Assembly (NCBI RefSeq): GCF_020181655.1
Contig: NZ_CP084032.1
Coordinates: 2,108,001-2,172,000 of the forward strand
Length of the DNA: 64,000 nucleotides
Direction: 5' to 3'
Source of the DNA: Pectobacterium colocasium
GTDB lineage: Bacteria > Pseudomonadota > Gammaproteobacteria > Enterobacterales > Enterobacteriaceae
Shown here one piece after another: positions 33,430 to 44,724 of the stretch. Made by a program: the position numbers and the translations under genes. The notes beneath the pieces were generated by a model, which did not search any database, was not told the DNA's origin, and saw only the letters and a list, made by a program, of their open reading frames with translations. Position 1 is the stretch's first letter. Each line of letters opens with the position of its first letter.

Positions 33430-34401
33430 GTGACTTCAGTAATGAAAGCGTTTTATTTTTCGGCAGGTACCATCCTCATGTTGGGGATGATTACCTGCAG
33501 TCTATTTATTGGTGCGGGACAAGTTACGCTGGATGCAGTATGGACCGACCCGATGATGCGTGACATTTTCTTTATCAGTCGTGTCCCACGTACTCTGGCG
33601 CTGTTATTGGCGGGAAGCGCCATTAGCGTTGCTGGGTTAATCATGCAACTGCTGACACAGAACCGCTTTGTTGAACCTTCACTGGCTGGTACAACGCAGT
33701 CTGCGGGGTTTGGCTTGCTGGTGGTGATGGTGGTTGCGCCATCTGCGTCCTTGATGGTGAAGATGGTCGTCGCCAGCGTGTTTGCCATGATTGGTACGTT
33801 GCTGTTTATGATGCTGTTGCGTCGTATTGTCCTCAAATCAGCGTTGGTTGTGCCGCTGGTCGGGATCATGTTTGGCGCTGTCATCGGTGCGGTAACGACA
33901 TTCGGTGCCATGCATTATGACTTGTTACAGTCGCTCGGTAGCTGGGAAGCCGGGGATTTTTCCGGAATTTTGCAAGGCCGATATGAGTTGCTCTGGCTGG
34001 TAGGAATCCTGACGTTATTAGCGTGTTGGACGGCAGACCGTTTTACTGTTGCTGGAATGGGGCGGGAGTTCTCCGTCAATGTTGGCCTGAATTACCGGCA
34101 GGTTATGTTGCTGGGGCTCTCTATCATTGCGGTGATCAGCGGTGTCGTCGTCGTTGTCGTCGGCGCATTACCGTTTTTGGGACTGATTGTGCCAAACCTG
34201 ATTAGCATGATCATCGGCGATAATGTGCGGAAAACTATCCCCTGGGTGTGTTTGCTTGGCGGTGGGCTTGTGCTGCTATGCGATATCATTGGTCGTGTGG
34301 TGCGTTACCCGTTCGAGATTCCAGTGAGCGTCATTCTGGGTGTGATCGGTGCTGTCGTGTTCCTTACCCTGTTGTTGAGTCAGAAACGCCATGTCAGTTA
34401 A
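33430..34401 (+). CDS. Siderophore ABC transporter permease (FecCD family, first)
   Basis: The 323 residues form a multi-span inner-membrane permease of the BtuC/FecCD family. RVPRTLALLLAGSAISVAGLIMQLLTQNRFVEPSLAGTTQSAGFG is the typical N-terminal region, and GALPFLGLIVPNLI is the conserved loop that contacts the ATPase. The start GTG at 33430 is 9 bp after the binding-protein gene; ATG 33442 is an alternative. It forms a pair with the next permease, which its stop overlaps. Confidence 0.9.
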   Translation: MTSVMKAFYFSAGTILMLGMITCSLFIGAGQVTLDAVWTDPMMRDIFFISRVPRTLALLLAGSAISVAGLIMQLLTQNRFVEPSLAGTTQSAGFGLLVVMVVAPSASLMVKMVVASVFAMIGTLLFMMLLRRIVLKSALVVPLVGIMFGAVIGAVTTFGAMHYDLLQSLGSWEAGDFSGILQGRYELLWLVGILTLLACWTADRFTVAGMGREFSVNVGLNYRQVMLLGLSIIAVISGVVVVVVGALPFLGLIVPNLISMIIGDNVRKTIPWVCLLGGGLVLLCDIIGRVVRYPFEIPVSVILGVIGAVVFLTLLLSQKRHVS

Positions 34402-35398
34402 TGAATTTAAGGTTGATACCCGCCCTGCAACAGCGCCAGTCGAGCCCAGCGCCGCGCCTTATCGGCGTTTATGGTGGTTGAGTGCGGGAGCATTAGCGAT
34501 AATCGTCGTGTTCATGACCATCAATCTGGGGGGGAACCTACGCTATATCCTGATACACCGAGGGCAGATTTTATCTACGATGATATTGGTGGCGTTTGCT
34601 GCCAGTGTATCAACGGTATTGTTCCAGACGGTGACCAGTAACCGCATTCTGACCCCATCAATCATGGGATTTGAAGCGTTGTTTGTCCTGTTGCAAACGA
34701 TGGTGTTGTTCTTTTTCGGCGTGCAAGGTATTTCAGCGGTTGGCGTCAGTGGTAAGTTTGTCTTCGAAGCATTGTTGTTGGTTCTGTTCTCCTCGCTACT
34801 TTATCGCTGGTTGTTCACCGGTCGCCACAGCAATCTGCATTTGGTTCTGCTGGTCGGGATCATTTGCGGTACGTTGTTTCGCAGTGCGTCAAGCCTGATG
34901 CAACGTCTCTTAACGCCCAGTGAATTCGCCGTGTTACAGGGGCGAATGTTCGCCACATTTACTCGAGCAGCCCCAGAATTAATTGCGCTATCAGCGGTCA
35001 TCATCTTGATTGTGGCTCTGTTCGTGTGGCGGTTGCGTTTCCAATTAGATGTGTTGGCGTTGGGGAAAAATACGGCGATTAATCTGGGAATCGCCTACAA
35101 GCGCCATGTCACCATCGTGCTGTTATTGGTATCCATACTTGTCGCTATTTCGACGGCATTGGTGGGGCCTCTGACCTTTTTAGGGTTCATGGTTGCGAAT
35201 TTAGCCTATCTGATCGCGGGATCCAGCCAACATCGTATTCTTCTCCCAACGGCGTTTTTACTTGGCATTATCGCATTGGTGGGGGGGCAACTGATTTTGG
35301 AGCATCTGCTTGGCATGGCTGGTGCGCTCTCTGTCGTCCTCGAATTTATCGGTGGGTCGCTGTTTATTGTGTTGCTACTGAAAAAGGTTTCCGTGTGA
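34391..35398 (+). CDS. Siderophore ABC transporter permease (FecCD family, second)
   Basis: This is the second membrane subunit, 335 residues, with about nine to ten hydrophobic segments. TSNRILTPSIMGFEALFVLLQT and ALVGPLTFLGFMVANLAYLIAGSSQHR are the family landmarks. The N-terminus carries a proline-rich cytoplasmic extension of about 30 residues. It overlaps the first permease gene by 11 bp and the ATPase gene by 4 bp, so the subunits are likely translated in coupled fashion. Confidence 0.9.
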   Translation: MSVNEFKVDTRPATAPVEPSAAPYRRLWWLSAGALAIIVVFMTINLGGNLRYILIHRGQILSTMILVAFAASVSTVLFQTVTSNRILTPSIMGFEALFVLLQTMVLFFFGVQGISAVGVSGKFVFEALLLVLFSSLLYRWLFTGRHSNLHLVLLVGIICGTLFRSASSLMQRLLTPSEFAVLQGRMFATFTRAAPELIALSAVIILIVALFVWRLRFQLDVLALGKNTAINLGIAYKRHVTIVLLLVSILVAISTALVGPLTFLGFMVANLAYLIAGSSQHRILLPTAFLLGIIALVGGQLILEHLLGMAGALSVVLEFIGGSLFIVLLLKKVSV

Positions 35399-36153
35399 TT
35401 GAGATCGGCAATGTAACCAAAACGTATAATAGCGTGACGGTATTAAATAATGTCACGGCGACGGTGCCTCGCGGCGGCGTCACGTCGATAATCGGCCCGA
35501 ACGGTGCGGGGAAGTCGACATTATTGTCCATCATTAGCCGTTTACTGGAAGCGGATCGTGGACAGGTAAAAGTTAACGGCATGGATGTGATGACAACGCC
35601 AAGCGATAAGCTTGCCACCTGTTTGTCCGTGCTGCGGCAGGAAAACCAGTTTACCAGCCGCTTAACGGTGGCCGAACTGGTAGGTTTTGGCCGTTATCCT
35701 TACACCAAAGGGCGGCTGAACGCTGATGACCGTGAGCGCATCAGCGCTGCGTTGGCGTTTCTCAATCTGACCGAATTGAAAGATCGTTTTTTAGATGAGC
35801 TTTCCGGCGGCCAACGGCAGCGTGCTTATGTCGCGATGGTGCTGTGTCAGGACACGGAATACGTGCTGCTGGATGAACCACTGAATAATCTGGATATGAA
35901 ACACGCCGTGGCGATGATGAAGCAGATCCGCCGGGCGGCGGATGAACTAGGCAAAACCATTGTGCTGGTTATCCACGATATCAACTTTGCTTCTGCCTAT
36001 TCAGACTACATTATTGCGATGCGTAAAGGGCAGATCATCTACACGGGAAAACCGGAGGACATCATGGTGTCCGACGTTCTGGAAGATATTTTCGATACTG
36101 AAGTGGCCATTGAAGAGGTTCATAATCAGCGTATCGCGGTATATTACCGTTAA
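35395..36153 (+). CDS. Siderophore ABC transporter ATP-binding protein
   Basis: This is a 252-residue cytoplasmic ATPase that powers the importer. Walker A is GPNGAGKST (around residue 37), the signature is LSGGQRQR, and Walker B is YVLLDEPLNNLD with the downstream switch histidine in VIHDINFA. It starts with GTG overlapping the permease stop (GTGTGA). No outer-membrane TonB-dependent receptor is adjacent, so the receptor must be encoded elsewhere. Confidence 0.93.
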   Translation: MIEIGNVTKTYNSVTVLNNVTATVPRGGVTSIIGPNGAGKSTLLSIISRLLEADRGQVKVNGMDVMTTPSDKLATCLSVLRQENQFTSRLTVAELVGFGRYPYTKGRLNADDRERISAALAFLNLTELKDRFLDELSGGQRQRAYVAMVLCQDTEYVLLDEPLNNLDMKHAVAMMKQIRRAADELGKTIVLVIHDINFASAYSDYIIAMRKGQIIYTGKPEDIMVSDVLEDIFDTEVAIEEVHNQRIAVYYR

Positions 36154-36283
36154 TGGTTTGATGACAGATTATCCGCTCGGCGGGGCGTTTGCGCAAAGGG
36201 TGTAAGCACCGCTTGAAAGACGCTGGGTATAACCTGTATGGTGAATGCATAAAGAATTTATGTATGACTTAAGGTAAGGGTAA

Positions 36284-36604
<321 letters not shown>

Positions 36605-36663
36605 CCTAAGTCCCGTTTTTACGATAAAACCGCTTTCTACTGTCAATTGTTTTCTACTGTAAC

Positions 36664-36688
36664 AGGATCGCTTCTGCGGTCCTTTTTC
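36664..36688 (+). terminator. Intrinsic terminator after tmaR
   Basis: Stem AGGATCGC / GCGGTCCT (one G-T pair) with loop TTCT is followed by TTTTT. The rest of the gap to 36974 shows no credible gene. Confidence 0.85.
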
Positions 36689-36974
36689 TTTTGGCTTTTA
36701 CGCCACATCCTGCCTTTTTACCTACCCACTTGTTTGAGCATCGGTGGCGGCCGTTAATGATTTTGTCGCTGATGATGCCAAACGCTGTGAGAACAGGAAT
36801 CCAGCTCGCACACCGAATGTCATTCTTTGCAATGTCGCCGCTTTCTTGCGAGGCATTTTCCTACCTGAGTGTTTCGTTCTGTCGCATGAGCTTGAGTTAT
36901 TGCAACATTCTGGCGCGAACAACGGGGAAAGAGGGAAGGTAATGTCATGGTAATGGACGATATCAATAAAAGTG

Positions 36975-39251
36975 ATGATGTCGGTAAATAGTCTGGCGTG
37001 GGCCAGCGTGCTGGGTATCCTACCGCTGTTTTTTTTGCCGCAACTGCCAGCGCCAACGCTGTTGTGGTGGGGCGTTGGGCTATCGACCTGTGTGGCTCTG
37101 GGCGGATATGGTCACACAAGGATACGGTTTGTCGCTCTTGTTGCCGTGAGTTTTTGTTGGGCAGCGTTGAATGCGCAAACCCTGCTGCTACAAATCGAAC
37201 GCTTCACGCAGGATCCGGTTAATGCTGTCGTGACAGTAAGCAGCATACGGTTCAGCGAACACGCTGATGAGGGGATTACGGTTCGGCTGGAAGAGATAGA
37301 CCAGCAACGGATCTTCCCACCGCTATATGCTCAACTGGCCCAGTCATCGGCGATGGAAAACTGGTGCGGCGGCCAACGCTGGGCGATAACCGCCAGTTTT
37401 CGTCCTATCCATAGTCGACTAAATGAAGGCGGCTTTGATAGCCAGCGCTGGGCGATAGCCAAACGACAACCGTTATCAGGCCGTGTACTCGCGGCAAAGG
37501 TCGCTGATAGCCGCTGTGATTTCCGCCAGCGCACGATCACTCAGGCGGAACAGCAACTACAGGGGTTAGCGTGGCGTTCTATTTTGCTGGCGCTGACGTT
37601 TGGCGAGATGAAAACGGTTAGCTCAGAGCTCAAGGCGCTCCTTCAGAATACCGGTACGATGCACCTGATGGCGATCTCCGGTCTGCATATTGTGCTTGCG
37701 GGGCTGGTTGGATGGGGAATGGCGCGGGCGTTGCAGTATGGCTTTCCCGTGCAGTGGATTGGCTATCGTTTCCCATTGATCGCGAGTGTTCTGGTTGCCT
37801 GGGGATATGTCTGGCTGGCTGGGGGGAACCCTCCGGCGGTGCGATCGGCGCTGGCGCTTAGCGTATGGCTCTGCCTGAAAATCTGGGGCGTTAACTGCTC
37901 AGCCTGGCAGGTCTGGCTATGGTGCGTTGCGCTGATTCTGGTCAGCGATCCGTTAAGCGTGCTGTCAGACAGCTTCTGGCTATCCTGTCTCGCGGTGGCA
38001 TCGCTCATTTTCTGGTTTCAGTGGGCGCCGCTTCCTCATCGATTACAGACGCGGCACCGATGGTTCTGGCTACGTTGGGTTCATCTGCAAACGGGAATCA
38101 CTCTACTATTGATGCCCTTGCAGCTTCATATTTTCCACGGCTTTAGCATCACCTCTCTGCCAGCCAACTTATGGGCGGTGCCTTTAGTGTCTTTCGTGAC
38201 AACGCCGCTTATTTTGCTGGCGTTGAGCACGATGGCATCTGCGCCGCTGAGCGGCATGCTCTGGTGGCTGGCGGATGTTTCGCTGCGAGTGGTGTTTGCA
38301 CCGCTGACGTATCTGCAAACAGGCTGGGTATACCTCGATGCATCGCTGCTGCTAGGGAGCGTCGCGGGATGGGGGGCGGTTGTAATATGGCGTTTTCGCT
38401 GGTGGCGAATTTATCCGATGAGTGTCGGCGTGCTGATTCTGGTTTTACTCGCTTTCCGTATAAAGAGCGATGAACCGGATTGGCGTGTGGACATGTTGGA
38501 TGTCGGCCACGGCCTGGCCATCGTGATTGAGCAACGTGGAAAGGCGGTGCTGTACGATACGGGAAACCGCTGGGAAGGGGGCGATATGGCGACGCGAGAA
38601 ATTCTGCCTTACTTACGCTGGCGAGGCGTTGATGTGGAAAGCATTATCCTGAGCCATAGTCATATGGATCATATCGGGGGGCTGGAGACGCTACAGACAG
38701 CCTACCCTGAAGCAACGATATATAGCGCCACCAACGCGATGAATCATCGTCCTTGTCTACGCGGTGAGCGTTGGCGCTGGCAGGATCTGACGTTTACCGT
38801 GCTGTGGCCGTTAGCGCTCGCTGAACGAGCGGAGAACAACGACTCCTGTGTGATCCGCGTTGATGATGGTAAACACCGGGTTTTATTAACGGGCGACCTG
38901 GAATCGGATGCGGAAAGGGCATTGATTCAGCTAGAGCGTAGCGCGCTGCGTGCGAATTTGTTACAAATCCCTCATCATGGCAGTAAGACATCCTCCTCCC
39001 CTCCCTTCATTCGTGCGGTGAATGCCGAGTTCGTTATCGCCTCGGCGGCACGCTATAACCCGTGGCGACTGCCTTCAGTAAAGATTGTTGAACGATACCA
39101 GCAATATGGTTACTCATGGTTTGATACTGCGTCATTTGGTCAGCTAAGTGCTCGTTTTTTCAGCGATTCATGGCACATTCTACGGTTCAGGGATCACATA
39201 TCGCCTCGTTGGTATCATCAGTGGTTTGGCGTAGGGCGGTATAATGAGTAA
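36975..39251 (+). CDS. comEC: ComEC/Rec2-family DNA channel protein (YcaI)
   Basis: ComEC family proteins form the inner-membrane channel for single-stranded DNA entry. The 758 residues have the three expected parts. They are an N-terminal soluble domain between two leading TM groups ([22 protein letters not shown]), the competence domain of many TM helices ([15 protein letters not shown]), and a C-terminal metallo-beta-lactamase-like domain ([33 protein letters not shown]). Enterobacteria keep this gene, though natural uptake is poorly demonstrated. GTG 36972, ATG 36975 and ATG 36978 are adjacent possible starts without a clear ribosome binding site. It is followed directly by msbA. Confidence 0.93.
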   Translation: MMSVNSLAWASVLGILPLFFLPQLPAPTLLWWGVGLSTCVALGGYGHTRIRFVALVAVSFCWAALNAQTLLLQIERFTQDPVNAVVTVSSIRFSEHADEGITVRLEEIDQQRIFPPLYAQLAQSSAMENWCGGQRWAITASFRPIHSRLNEGGFDSQRWAIAKRQPLSGRVLAAKVADSRCDFRQRTITQAEQQLQGLAWRSILLALTFGEMKTVSSELKALLQNTGTMHLMAISGLHIVLAGLVGWGMARALQYGFPVQWIGYRFPLIASVLVAWGYVWLAGGNPPAVRSALALSVWLCLKIWGVNCSAWQVWLWCVALILVSDPLSVLSDSFWLSCLAVASLIFWFQWAPLPHRLQTRHRWFWLRWVHLQTGITLLLMPLQLHIFHGFSITSLPANLWAVPLVSFVTTPLILLALSTMASAPLSGMLWWLADVSLRVVFAPLTYLQTGWVYLDASLLLGSVAGWGAVVIWRFRWWRIYPMSVGVLILVLLAFRIKSDEPDWRVDMLDVGHGLAIVIEQRGKAVLYDTGNRWEGGDMATREILPYLRWRGVDVESIILSHSHMDHIGGLETLQTAYPEATIYSATNAMNHRPCLRGERWRWQDLTFTVLWPLALAERAENNDSCVIRVDDGKHRVLLTGDLESDAERALIQLERSALRANLLQIPHHGSKTSSSPPFIRAVNAEFVIASAARYNPWRLPSVKIVERYQQYGYSWFDTASFGQLSARFFSDSWHILRFRDHISPRWYHQWFGVGRYNE

Positions 39252-39288
39252 AATGGGCGGCTATTTCTTCCCGTTTCAGGTTTACTAC

Positions 39289-41037
39289 ATGCTGAATGAT
39301 AAAGATCTCTCCACCTGGCAGACCTTTCGCCGCCTATGGCCGATGATCTCTCCTTTTAAGGCAGGGCTTGCTGCCGCAGCAATTGCACTCATCATTAACG
39401 CAGCCGGCGATACCTTGATGCTCTCCCTGCTTAAGCCCTTACTGGATGAAGGATTTGGTAAAGCGGAACGTTCTGTATTGCTCTGGATGCCACTGGTCGT
39501 CATTGGTTTGATGTTAGTAAGAGGGGCGTCGGGCTTCGTGTCCAGCTACTGCGTCGCCTGGGTTTCAGGCAAGGTGGTGATGAATATGCGTCGCCGTCTC
39601 TTCTCCCATATTATGGGGATGCCAGTTGCGTTCTTTGACCAGCAGTCAACCGGAACGCTGCTTTCCCGTATTACCTACGACTCAGAGCAGGTTGCTGCGT
39701 CGTCATCTGGTGCATTGATTACCGTCGTCAGGGAAGGTGCCTCGATTATCGGGCTGTTTGTTCTGATGTTCTATTACAGTTGGCAGTTGTCCATCATTCT
39801 GATTGTGATTGCGCCGATCGTATCTATCGCCATGCGCATGGTGTCCAAACGCTTCAGAAATATTAGTAAGAACATGCAGGACACGATGGGGCACGTCACC
39901 ACCAGCACCGAGCAAATGTTGAAAGGCCATAAAGAAGTGCTGATGTTTGGCGGTCAGGAAGTTGAAACCAAGCGTTTTGATCAGGTCAGTAACCGGATGC
40001 GCCAGCAGGGCATGAAAATGGTATCCGCTTCATCGATTTCCGATCCTATCATCCAGCTAATCGCTTCGCTGGCGTTAGCATTTGTACTGTATGCCGCCAG
40101 CTTCCCTAGCGTGATGGAAACGTTGACTGCCGGGACGATCACGGTGGTGTTCTCTTCCATGATCGCGCTGATGCGCCCGTTAAAATCACTGACCAACGTG
40201 AATGCGCAGTTCCAACGTGGGATGGCGGCATGCCAGACGTTGTTTGCGATTCTTGACATGGAACTGGAGCGCGATACGGGTAAACGTGAAATCGAACGAG
40301 CGAAAGGGGAACTCGAATTCCGTCAGGTGAGTTTCGCTTATCCGGGCAGAGAAAATCTGGCGCTGAACAATATCAATCTGCATATCCCCGTAGGTAAAAC
40401 GGTGGCGTTGGTGGGGCGTTCCGGTTCGGGTAAATCAACGATTGCCAGTTTGATTACACGTTTTTACGACATTCAATCAGGTGAAATTCTGCTTGATGGC
40501 CACGATCTACGTGAATACCGCCTGTCCTCCTTGCGTAATCAGGTCGCGCTGGTTTCTCAAAACGTGCATCTGTTCAACGATACGATAGCGAACAATATCG
40601 CCTATGCCCGCAATGAGCACTATAGCCGTGAGGAAATTGAGCGCGCGGCGAAAATGGCGCATGCGATGGATTTCATCAACAAGATGGAACATGGTCTGGA
40701 TACGGTGATTGGTGAAAATGGTGTAATGCTTTCTGGCGGACAGCGGCAGCGTATTGCGATTGCCCGTGCGCTGTTGCGCGACAGCCCGATCCTGATATTG
40801 GATGAGGCCACCTCTGCGTTGGACACGGAATCGGAACGCGCGATTCAGGCGGCATTAGACGAACTGCAAAAAGATCGTACTGCTCTGGTGATTGCACACC
40901 GCCTTTCCACGATTGAAAAAGCGGATGAAATTCTGGTGGTTGAAGATGGCAGAATCATTGAGCGTGGTAACCATGTTGCATTACTGGCGGCAAACGGTGC
41001 TTATGCGCAGCTACACAGAATGCAGTTTGGCGAATGA
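39289..41037 (+). CDS. msbA: Lipid A core flippase MsbA
   Basis: MsbA is a homodimeric ABC exporter that flips lipid A-core across the inner membrane. The 582 residues contain an N-terminal six-helix membrane domain and a C-terminal nucleotide-binding domain with [17 protein letters not shown] and [11 protein letters not shown]. The frame is open from 39244, overlapping comEC, but ATG 39289 ([13 protein letters not shown]) matches the family start and follows CAGG at 8 bases. It overlaps lpxK by ATGA, consistent with a shared lipopolysaccharide operon. Confidence 0.97.
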   Translation: MLNDKDLSTWQTFRRLWPMISPFKAGLAAAAIALIINAAGDTLMLSLLKPLLDEGFGKAERSVLLWMPLVVIGLMLVRGASGFVSSYCVAWVSGKVVMNMRRRLFSHIMGMPVAFFDQQSTGTLLSRITYDSEQVAASSSGALITVVREGASIIGLFVLMFYYSWQLSIILIVIAPIVSIAMRMVSKRFRNISKNMQDTMGHVTTSTEQMLKGHKEVLMFGGQEVETKRFDQVSNRMRQQGMKMVSASSISDPIIQLIASLALAFVLYAASFPSVMETLTAGTITVVFSSMIALMRPLKSLTNVNAQFQRGMAACQTLFAILDMELERDTGKREIERAKGELEFRQVSFAYPGRENLALNNINLHIPVGKTVALVGRSGSGKSTIASLITRFYDIQSGEILLDGHDLREYRLSSLRNQVALVSQNVHLFNDTIANNIAYARNEHYSREEIERAAKMAHAMDFINKMEHGLDTVIGENGVMLSGGQRQRIAIARALLRDSPILILDEATSALDTESERAIQAALDELQKDRTALVIAHRLSTIEKADEILVVEDGRIIERGNHVALLAANGAYAQLHRMQFGE

Positions 41038-42035
41038 TTGAACGTATCTGGTCTGGTCGCTCGCGGCTTTACTGGTTGTTGCTGCCGCTTTCGTGGCTAT
41101 ACGGATTCGTCACGTTTCTGATCCGCCAGAGCTATCAGTTCGGGTGGCATAAAAGCTGGCGAGCACCTGTTCCTGTCGTGGTTGTCGGAAATCTGACGGC
41201 AGGCGGCAATGGAAAGACTCCTGTGGTCATTTGGCTTGTCGAGCACCTACAGCGCAGAGGTTATCGGGTCGGCGTGGTGTCACGCGGTTACGGTGGCAAA
41301 GCTGAACGCTATCCTCTGTTACTGGATGAGTCGGTGGCGACGGCGCAGGCAGGCGATGAGCCAGTGCTGATTTTTCAACGTACTGGCGCGCCTGTTGCGG
41401 TTGCCCCTCGTCGTCGGGAGGCTGTGAGTGCATTATTGGCACAGCACACGCTAGATGTCGTGATCACCGACGATGGATTACAGCACTATGCGTTGGAAAG
41501 AGATATTGAGCTGGTTGTGATTGATGGTGTGCGTCGCTTTGGCAACGGATGGTGGCTGCCCGCAGGTCCAATGCGGGAAAGAGAAAGCCGTCTGGCCTCG
41601 GTGGATGCTGTCATTGTTAACGGCGGTACGCCGCGAACAAACGAGATAGGCATGACATTAACCGCAGGTATGGCGGTTAACTTACTTTCTGGTGAGTCCC
41701 GACCGCTGAGTCAGTTACAGGATGTGGTCGCGATGGCGGGTATCGGACATCCCCCGCGTTTTTTTGCTACGCTGCGTGAGGCTGGCGTCAGCATTGCACG
41801 TGAAATTGCCTTTGCTGACCATCAATCGTATCAGCCAGAACAGCTCGAATCGCTGACTCAGGATGCGACACAGCCGTTGCTAATGACGGAAAAAGATGCT
41901 GTGAAATGTAAGGCGTTCGCTCAGGGTAACTGGTGGTATCTGCCAGTCGATGCCGTGCTCGCTGAGCCCCACGGCACGCAGTTGCTCGATAAATTGGAAA
42001 ACGTGCTTAAGCAGCGTTCTGGTTGCGGAACGTAA
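41034..42035 (+). CDS. lpxK: Tetraacyldisaccharide 4'-kinase
   Basis: LpxK adds the 4'-phosphate of lipid A at the inner face of the inner membrane. The 333 residues start with a hydrophobic membrane-association helix ([21 protein letters not shown]), followed by the P-loop [11 protein letters not shown]. The catalytic [21 protein letters not shown] segment follows. It overlaps msbA by 4 bp. Confidence 0.97.
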   Translation: MIERIWSGRSRLYWLLLPLSWLYGFVTFLIRQSYQFGWHKSWRAPVPVVVVGNLTAGGNGKTPVVIWLVEHLQRRGYRVGVVSRGYGGKAERYPLLLDESVATAQAGDEPVLIFQRTGAPVAVAPRRREAVSALLAQHTLDVVITDDGLQHYALERDIELVVIDGVRRFGNGWWLPAGPMRERESRLASVDAVIVNGGTPRTNEIGMTLTAGMAVNLLSGESRPLSQLQDVVAMAGIGHPPRFFATLREAGVSIAREIAFADHQSYQPEQLESLTQDATQPLLMTEKDAVKCKAFAQGNWWYLPVDAVLAEPHGTQLLDKLENVLKQRSGCGT

Positions 42036-42143
42036 ATCGCCGTACCGCGTTTTTAGATATCTCTTAAAGATATCGCCCTGGTAGATCGCTGCCATAGCGA
42101 GAAAGAACATGCCGATCATCGATCGGCCAAAGATGGAGGAAGC

Positions 42144-42326
42144 ATGGATCACCGTTTACTTGAGATTGTTGCCTGTCCTGTTTGTAATGGTCGGTTATAT
42201 TTTAATAAAGAGAAACTGGAGCTGATATGCAAGGTCGACGGTTTGGCCTATCCGGTTCGTGATGGCATCCCTGTGTTGCTGGAAAATGAGGCGCGTAAAC
42301 TCGGCGCTGATGAGATAACACAATGA
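42144..42326 (+). CDS. ycaR: YcaR, Trm112-like zinc-ribbon small protein
   Basis: This 60-residue protein of the UPF0434/Trm112 family contains the CPVC half of a zinc ribbon at its N-terminus and a single later cysteine. [14 protein letters not shown] ends it as in E. coli. The role is not firmly known. GGAGGAAGC precedes the ATG, and the stop overlaps the kdsB start (ATGA), so the two are translationally coupled. The ycaQ gene found before it in E. coli is absent here. Confidence 0.94.
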   Translation: MDHRLLEIVACPVCNGRLYFNKEKLELICKVDGLAYPVRDGIPVLLENEARKLGADEITQ

Positions 42327-43075
42327 CCTTTACCGTGATCATTCCTGCGCGTTTTGCGTCAAGTCGCCTGCCTGGTAAGCCGCTGGCAGACATCAACGGC
42401 AAACCGATGGTCGTCCATGTGATGGAGCGAGCGTTGGAATCGGGGGCGCAGCGCGTTATTGTCGCCACTGACCATCCGGATGTTGAAACGGCTGTGCAGC
42501 AAGCGGGCGGTGAAGTGTGCCTGACCCGCGCCGATCATAATTCCGGTACAGAGCGTCTGGCTGAAGTCATCGAGCGCTATGGTTTTACCGACGATGACAT
42601 CATCGTTAACGTTCAAGGCGATGAACCACTCATTCCTTCCGTGATCATTCGTCAGGTGGCCGAGAACCTTGCAGCCAGTAAAGCAGGAATGGCAACGCTG
42701 GCGGTGCCGATTGAAACCAGCGAAGAAGCATTCAACCCGAATGCCGTAAAGGTGGTTACCGATGCTGAGGGATACGCGCTGTATTTTTCCCGAGCAACGA
42801 TCCCTTGGGACAGAGAGCGTTTTGCTCAGTCTAAAGAAACTATTGGCGATCATTTCCTGCGTCATATCGGCATTTATGCCTACCGTGCAGGTTTTGTGCG
42901 CCGTTATGTCAGTTGGGCACCGAGCCAACTGGAGCAAATCGAATTACTGGAGCAACTGCGAGTGCTGTGGTACGGCGAGAAGATTCACGTTGCGGTTGCG
43001 AAAGCGGTGCCGAGCGTCGGCGTTGATACGCCAGAAGATCTGGCTCGCGTGCGTCACGTCATGGCGAATCAGTAA
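42323..43075 (+). CDS. kdsB: 3-deoxy-manno-octulosonate cytidylyltransferase
   Basis: KdsB activates Kdo as CMP-Kdo for the lipopolysaccharide inner core. The 250 residues start with [31 protein letters not shown], the nucleotidyltransferase site. [11 protein letters not shown] provides the metal-binding aspartate, and [12 protein letters not shown] binds Kdo. It is the last gene before a long hairpin terminator. Confidence 0.97.
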   Translation: MTFTVIIPARFASSRLPGKPLADINGKPMVVHVMERALESGAQRVIVATDHPDVETAVQQAGGEVCLTRADHNSGTERLAEVIERYGFTDDDIIVNVQGDEPLIPSVIIRQVAENLAASKAGMATLAVPIETSEEAFNPNAVKVVTDAEGYALYFSRATIPWDRERFAQSKETIGDHFLRHIGIYAYRAGFVRRYVSWAPSQLEQIELLEQLRVLWYGEKIHVAVAKAVPSVGVDTPEDLARVRHVMANQ

Positions 43076-43102
43076 GATCTATCACGCTATGCTGCGATGA
43101 AT

Positions 43103-43155
43103 ACGTCATGGGGAATCTATTCTTACCGGAATGGATTTTCTCCATGACGTTTTTT
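43103..43155 (+). terminator. Long hairpin terminator after kdsB
   Basis: ACGTCATGG (43103-43111) pairs with CCATGACGT (43142-43150). The stem continues inward through GGAATCTATTC / GAATGGATTTTC with mismatches, and six T follow. The remaining sequence to 43377 is AT-rich and would hold the pectate lyase promoter. Confidence 0.8.
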
Positions 43156-43377
43156 CTTTATACGACATATTATATTTTAAATTATTTAGCACTTATTTAG
43201 ATAAGTATTCTTAAAAATTCTCAAATTGTATCGCTTTCTTATTTCACGGGTGATTTATTTCCCTTCCGAATTGATGAATAGCGAGTGGAACTTTTATTTT
43301 CATAGTTAAATGCTACTATCAATTCGCCATGTTTTTTGCATGGTGTTTTTGTTATTTCAACTAAGGACGGTAATGAT

Positions 43378-44691
43378 ATGAATGCTAAACGTTATATCGC
43401 AAAAATTTTTCTCGGCGGTATGCTGATGGGGGCTGCGGCGAGCAGCAGCGCGGCGGTGTATTACATGGCGCCCAACGGCGATGACGCAAATAATGGCAGT
43501 AAAAGCTCCCCCTGGAAAACCATCGATCGTGCGCAGAAAACATTAACTCCCGGCGATCGTCTGTGGATCCGTGGCGGTAAATACGAGTTTACCAAGGGGC
43601 TAAACGTTTGTGCCACGCGTACGGATGTGGTGAACGCGATTACGCTGAATAAGAGCGGTACTGAAGGGAAGCGCATTGAGTATTGGGCATACAGTGGCGA
43701 AGTGCCCGTGTTTGATTTCAGCCAGATGCAGGATGATTGCCGCGTCAAAGGCTTCAACGTTGTGGCAGATTGGATCTCTCTGAAAGGACTGGAAATAACC
43801 GGTGTTCCGCAGCGGAATAACCTTAACCATGAATCCTGGGGGGTATGGATACGGGGTAGCAATAATATATTCGAGCAGTTAAATATTCACCATATTATGG
43901 GGACGGGTTTGTTTATCCAGCGTGGGGGATACAATCTGGTATTGAATAGCGACTCTCACCATAATTACGATCCGCTGACATCGAATGGTGCAGGCCAAAG
44001 TGGAGATGGATTTGGTGCGCATATTCCGGCTAATCAGCCAGGTAATATTTTCCGCGGTTGCCGCGCATGGTCAAACTCGGATGATGGCTTCGATTTAATT
44101 AATGCTTATTCTCCGGTGCTGATTGAAAACTCCTGGGCCTGGTCACACGGTTATTTGCCAGGGACGACGCAGTCGCTGCCAGCAGGTAATGGTAATGGTT
44201 TTAAAATCGGTGGCTACGGTGGCGTTTATGTGGCAAATTCGGTGAAACATACCGTACGTAACTCGGTTGCGTTTTTAAATAAAGCGGCCGGTTTTTATGC
44301 CAATCACCATCCGGTAGCGAACGATTTCTTTAATAACACCGGCTATAAAAATAACCCTAACTTTAATATCCGCGGTATTGATGCAAATGGGAAAGCGATT
44401 GGGTTGGGTACGCTACGCAATAACGTTTCTCATGGCGGTAAAGACCTGTCGTTCTCCGATGGCGCGAATATGCGCTATAACTCATGGGATCTGAAAATTG
44501 CGGTATCGGATTCAGATTTCGAGAGCGTTGCCGTCACCGGGTGGGATGCGCCGCGCCAGGCAGATGGCAGCTTGCCAGTACTGAAAAGCCTGCATCTTGC
44601 AGCGGGTAGCGCGCTGATCAACAAGGGTGGAGATGTCAAACTGCCTTACAAAGGTTCAGCGCCCGATCTGGGCGCTTTTGAACGCGAATAA
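43378..44691 (+). CDS. Secreted pectate lyase, polysaccharide lyase family 9 (PelL type)
   Basis: This family cleaves polygalacturonate in plant cell walls by calcium-dependent beta-elimination. The protein has 437 residues. An N-terminal signal peptide (AKIFLGGMLMGAAASSSAA, cleavage near residue 24) is followed by VYYMAPNGDDANNGSKSSPW, the typical PL9 beginning. NSDDGFDLINAYSPVLIENSWAW carries calcium-binding acidic residues, and NGNGFKIGGYGG holds the lysine proposed as the catalytic base in this family. The frame is open from 43336, but ATG 43378 follows AAGGACGG. It stands alone between kdsB and ycbJ. Export by the out type II system is expected but not shown. A clear KdgR operator was not found. 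Confidence 0.88.
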   Translation: MNAKRYIAKIFLGGMLMGAAASSSAAVYYMAPNGDDANNGSKSSPWKTIDRAQKTLTPGDRLWIRGGKYEFTKGLNVCATRTDVVNAITLNKSGTEGKRIEYWAYSGEVPVFDFSQMQDDCRVKGFNVVADWISLKGLEITGVPQRNNLNHESWGVWIRGSNNIFEQLNIHHIMGTGLFIQRGGYNLVLNSDSHHNYDPLTSNGAGQSGDGFGAHIPANQPGNIFRGCRAWSNSDDGFDLINAYSPVLIENSWAWSHGYLPGTTQSLPAGNGNGFKIGGYGGVYVANSVKHTVRNSVAFLNKAAGFYANHHPVANDFFNNTGYKNNPNFNIRGIDANGKAIGLGTLRNNVSHGGKDLSFSDGANMRYNSWDLKIAVSDSDFESVAVTGWDAPRQADGSLPVLKSLHLAAGSALINKGGDVKLPYKGSAPDLGAFERE

Positions 44692-44724
44692 TGGCGGTGT
44701 GTTAATTCACTAGGCTGTCACTCA

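Noticed and set aside
36744..36953. 69-codon ORF between tmaR and comEC
   Set aside because: No family recognised and no ribosome binding site; comparable frames exist on the other strand.
43076..43377. Possible KdgR operator before the pectate lyase gene
   Set aside because: TGGAACTTTTATTTTCA near 43285 has the two half-site types, but the spacing between them is too long for the KdgR consensus.
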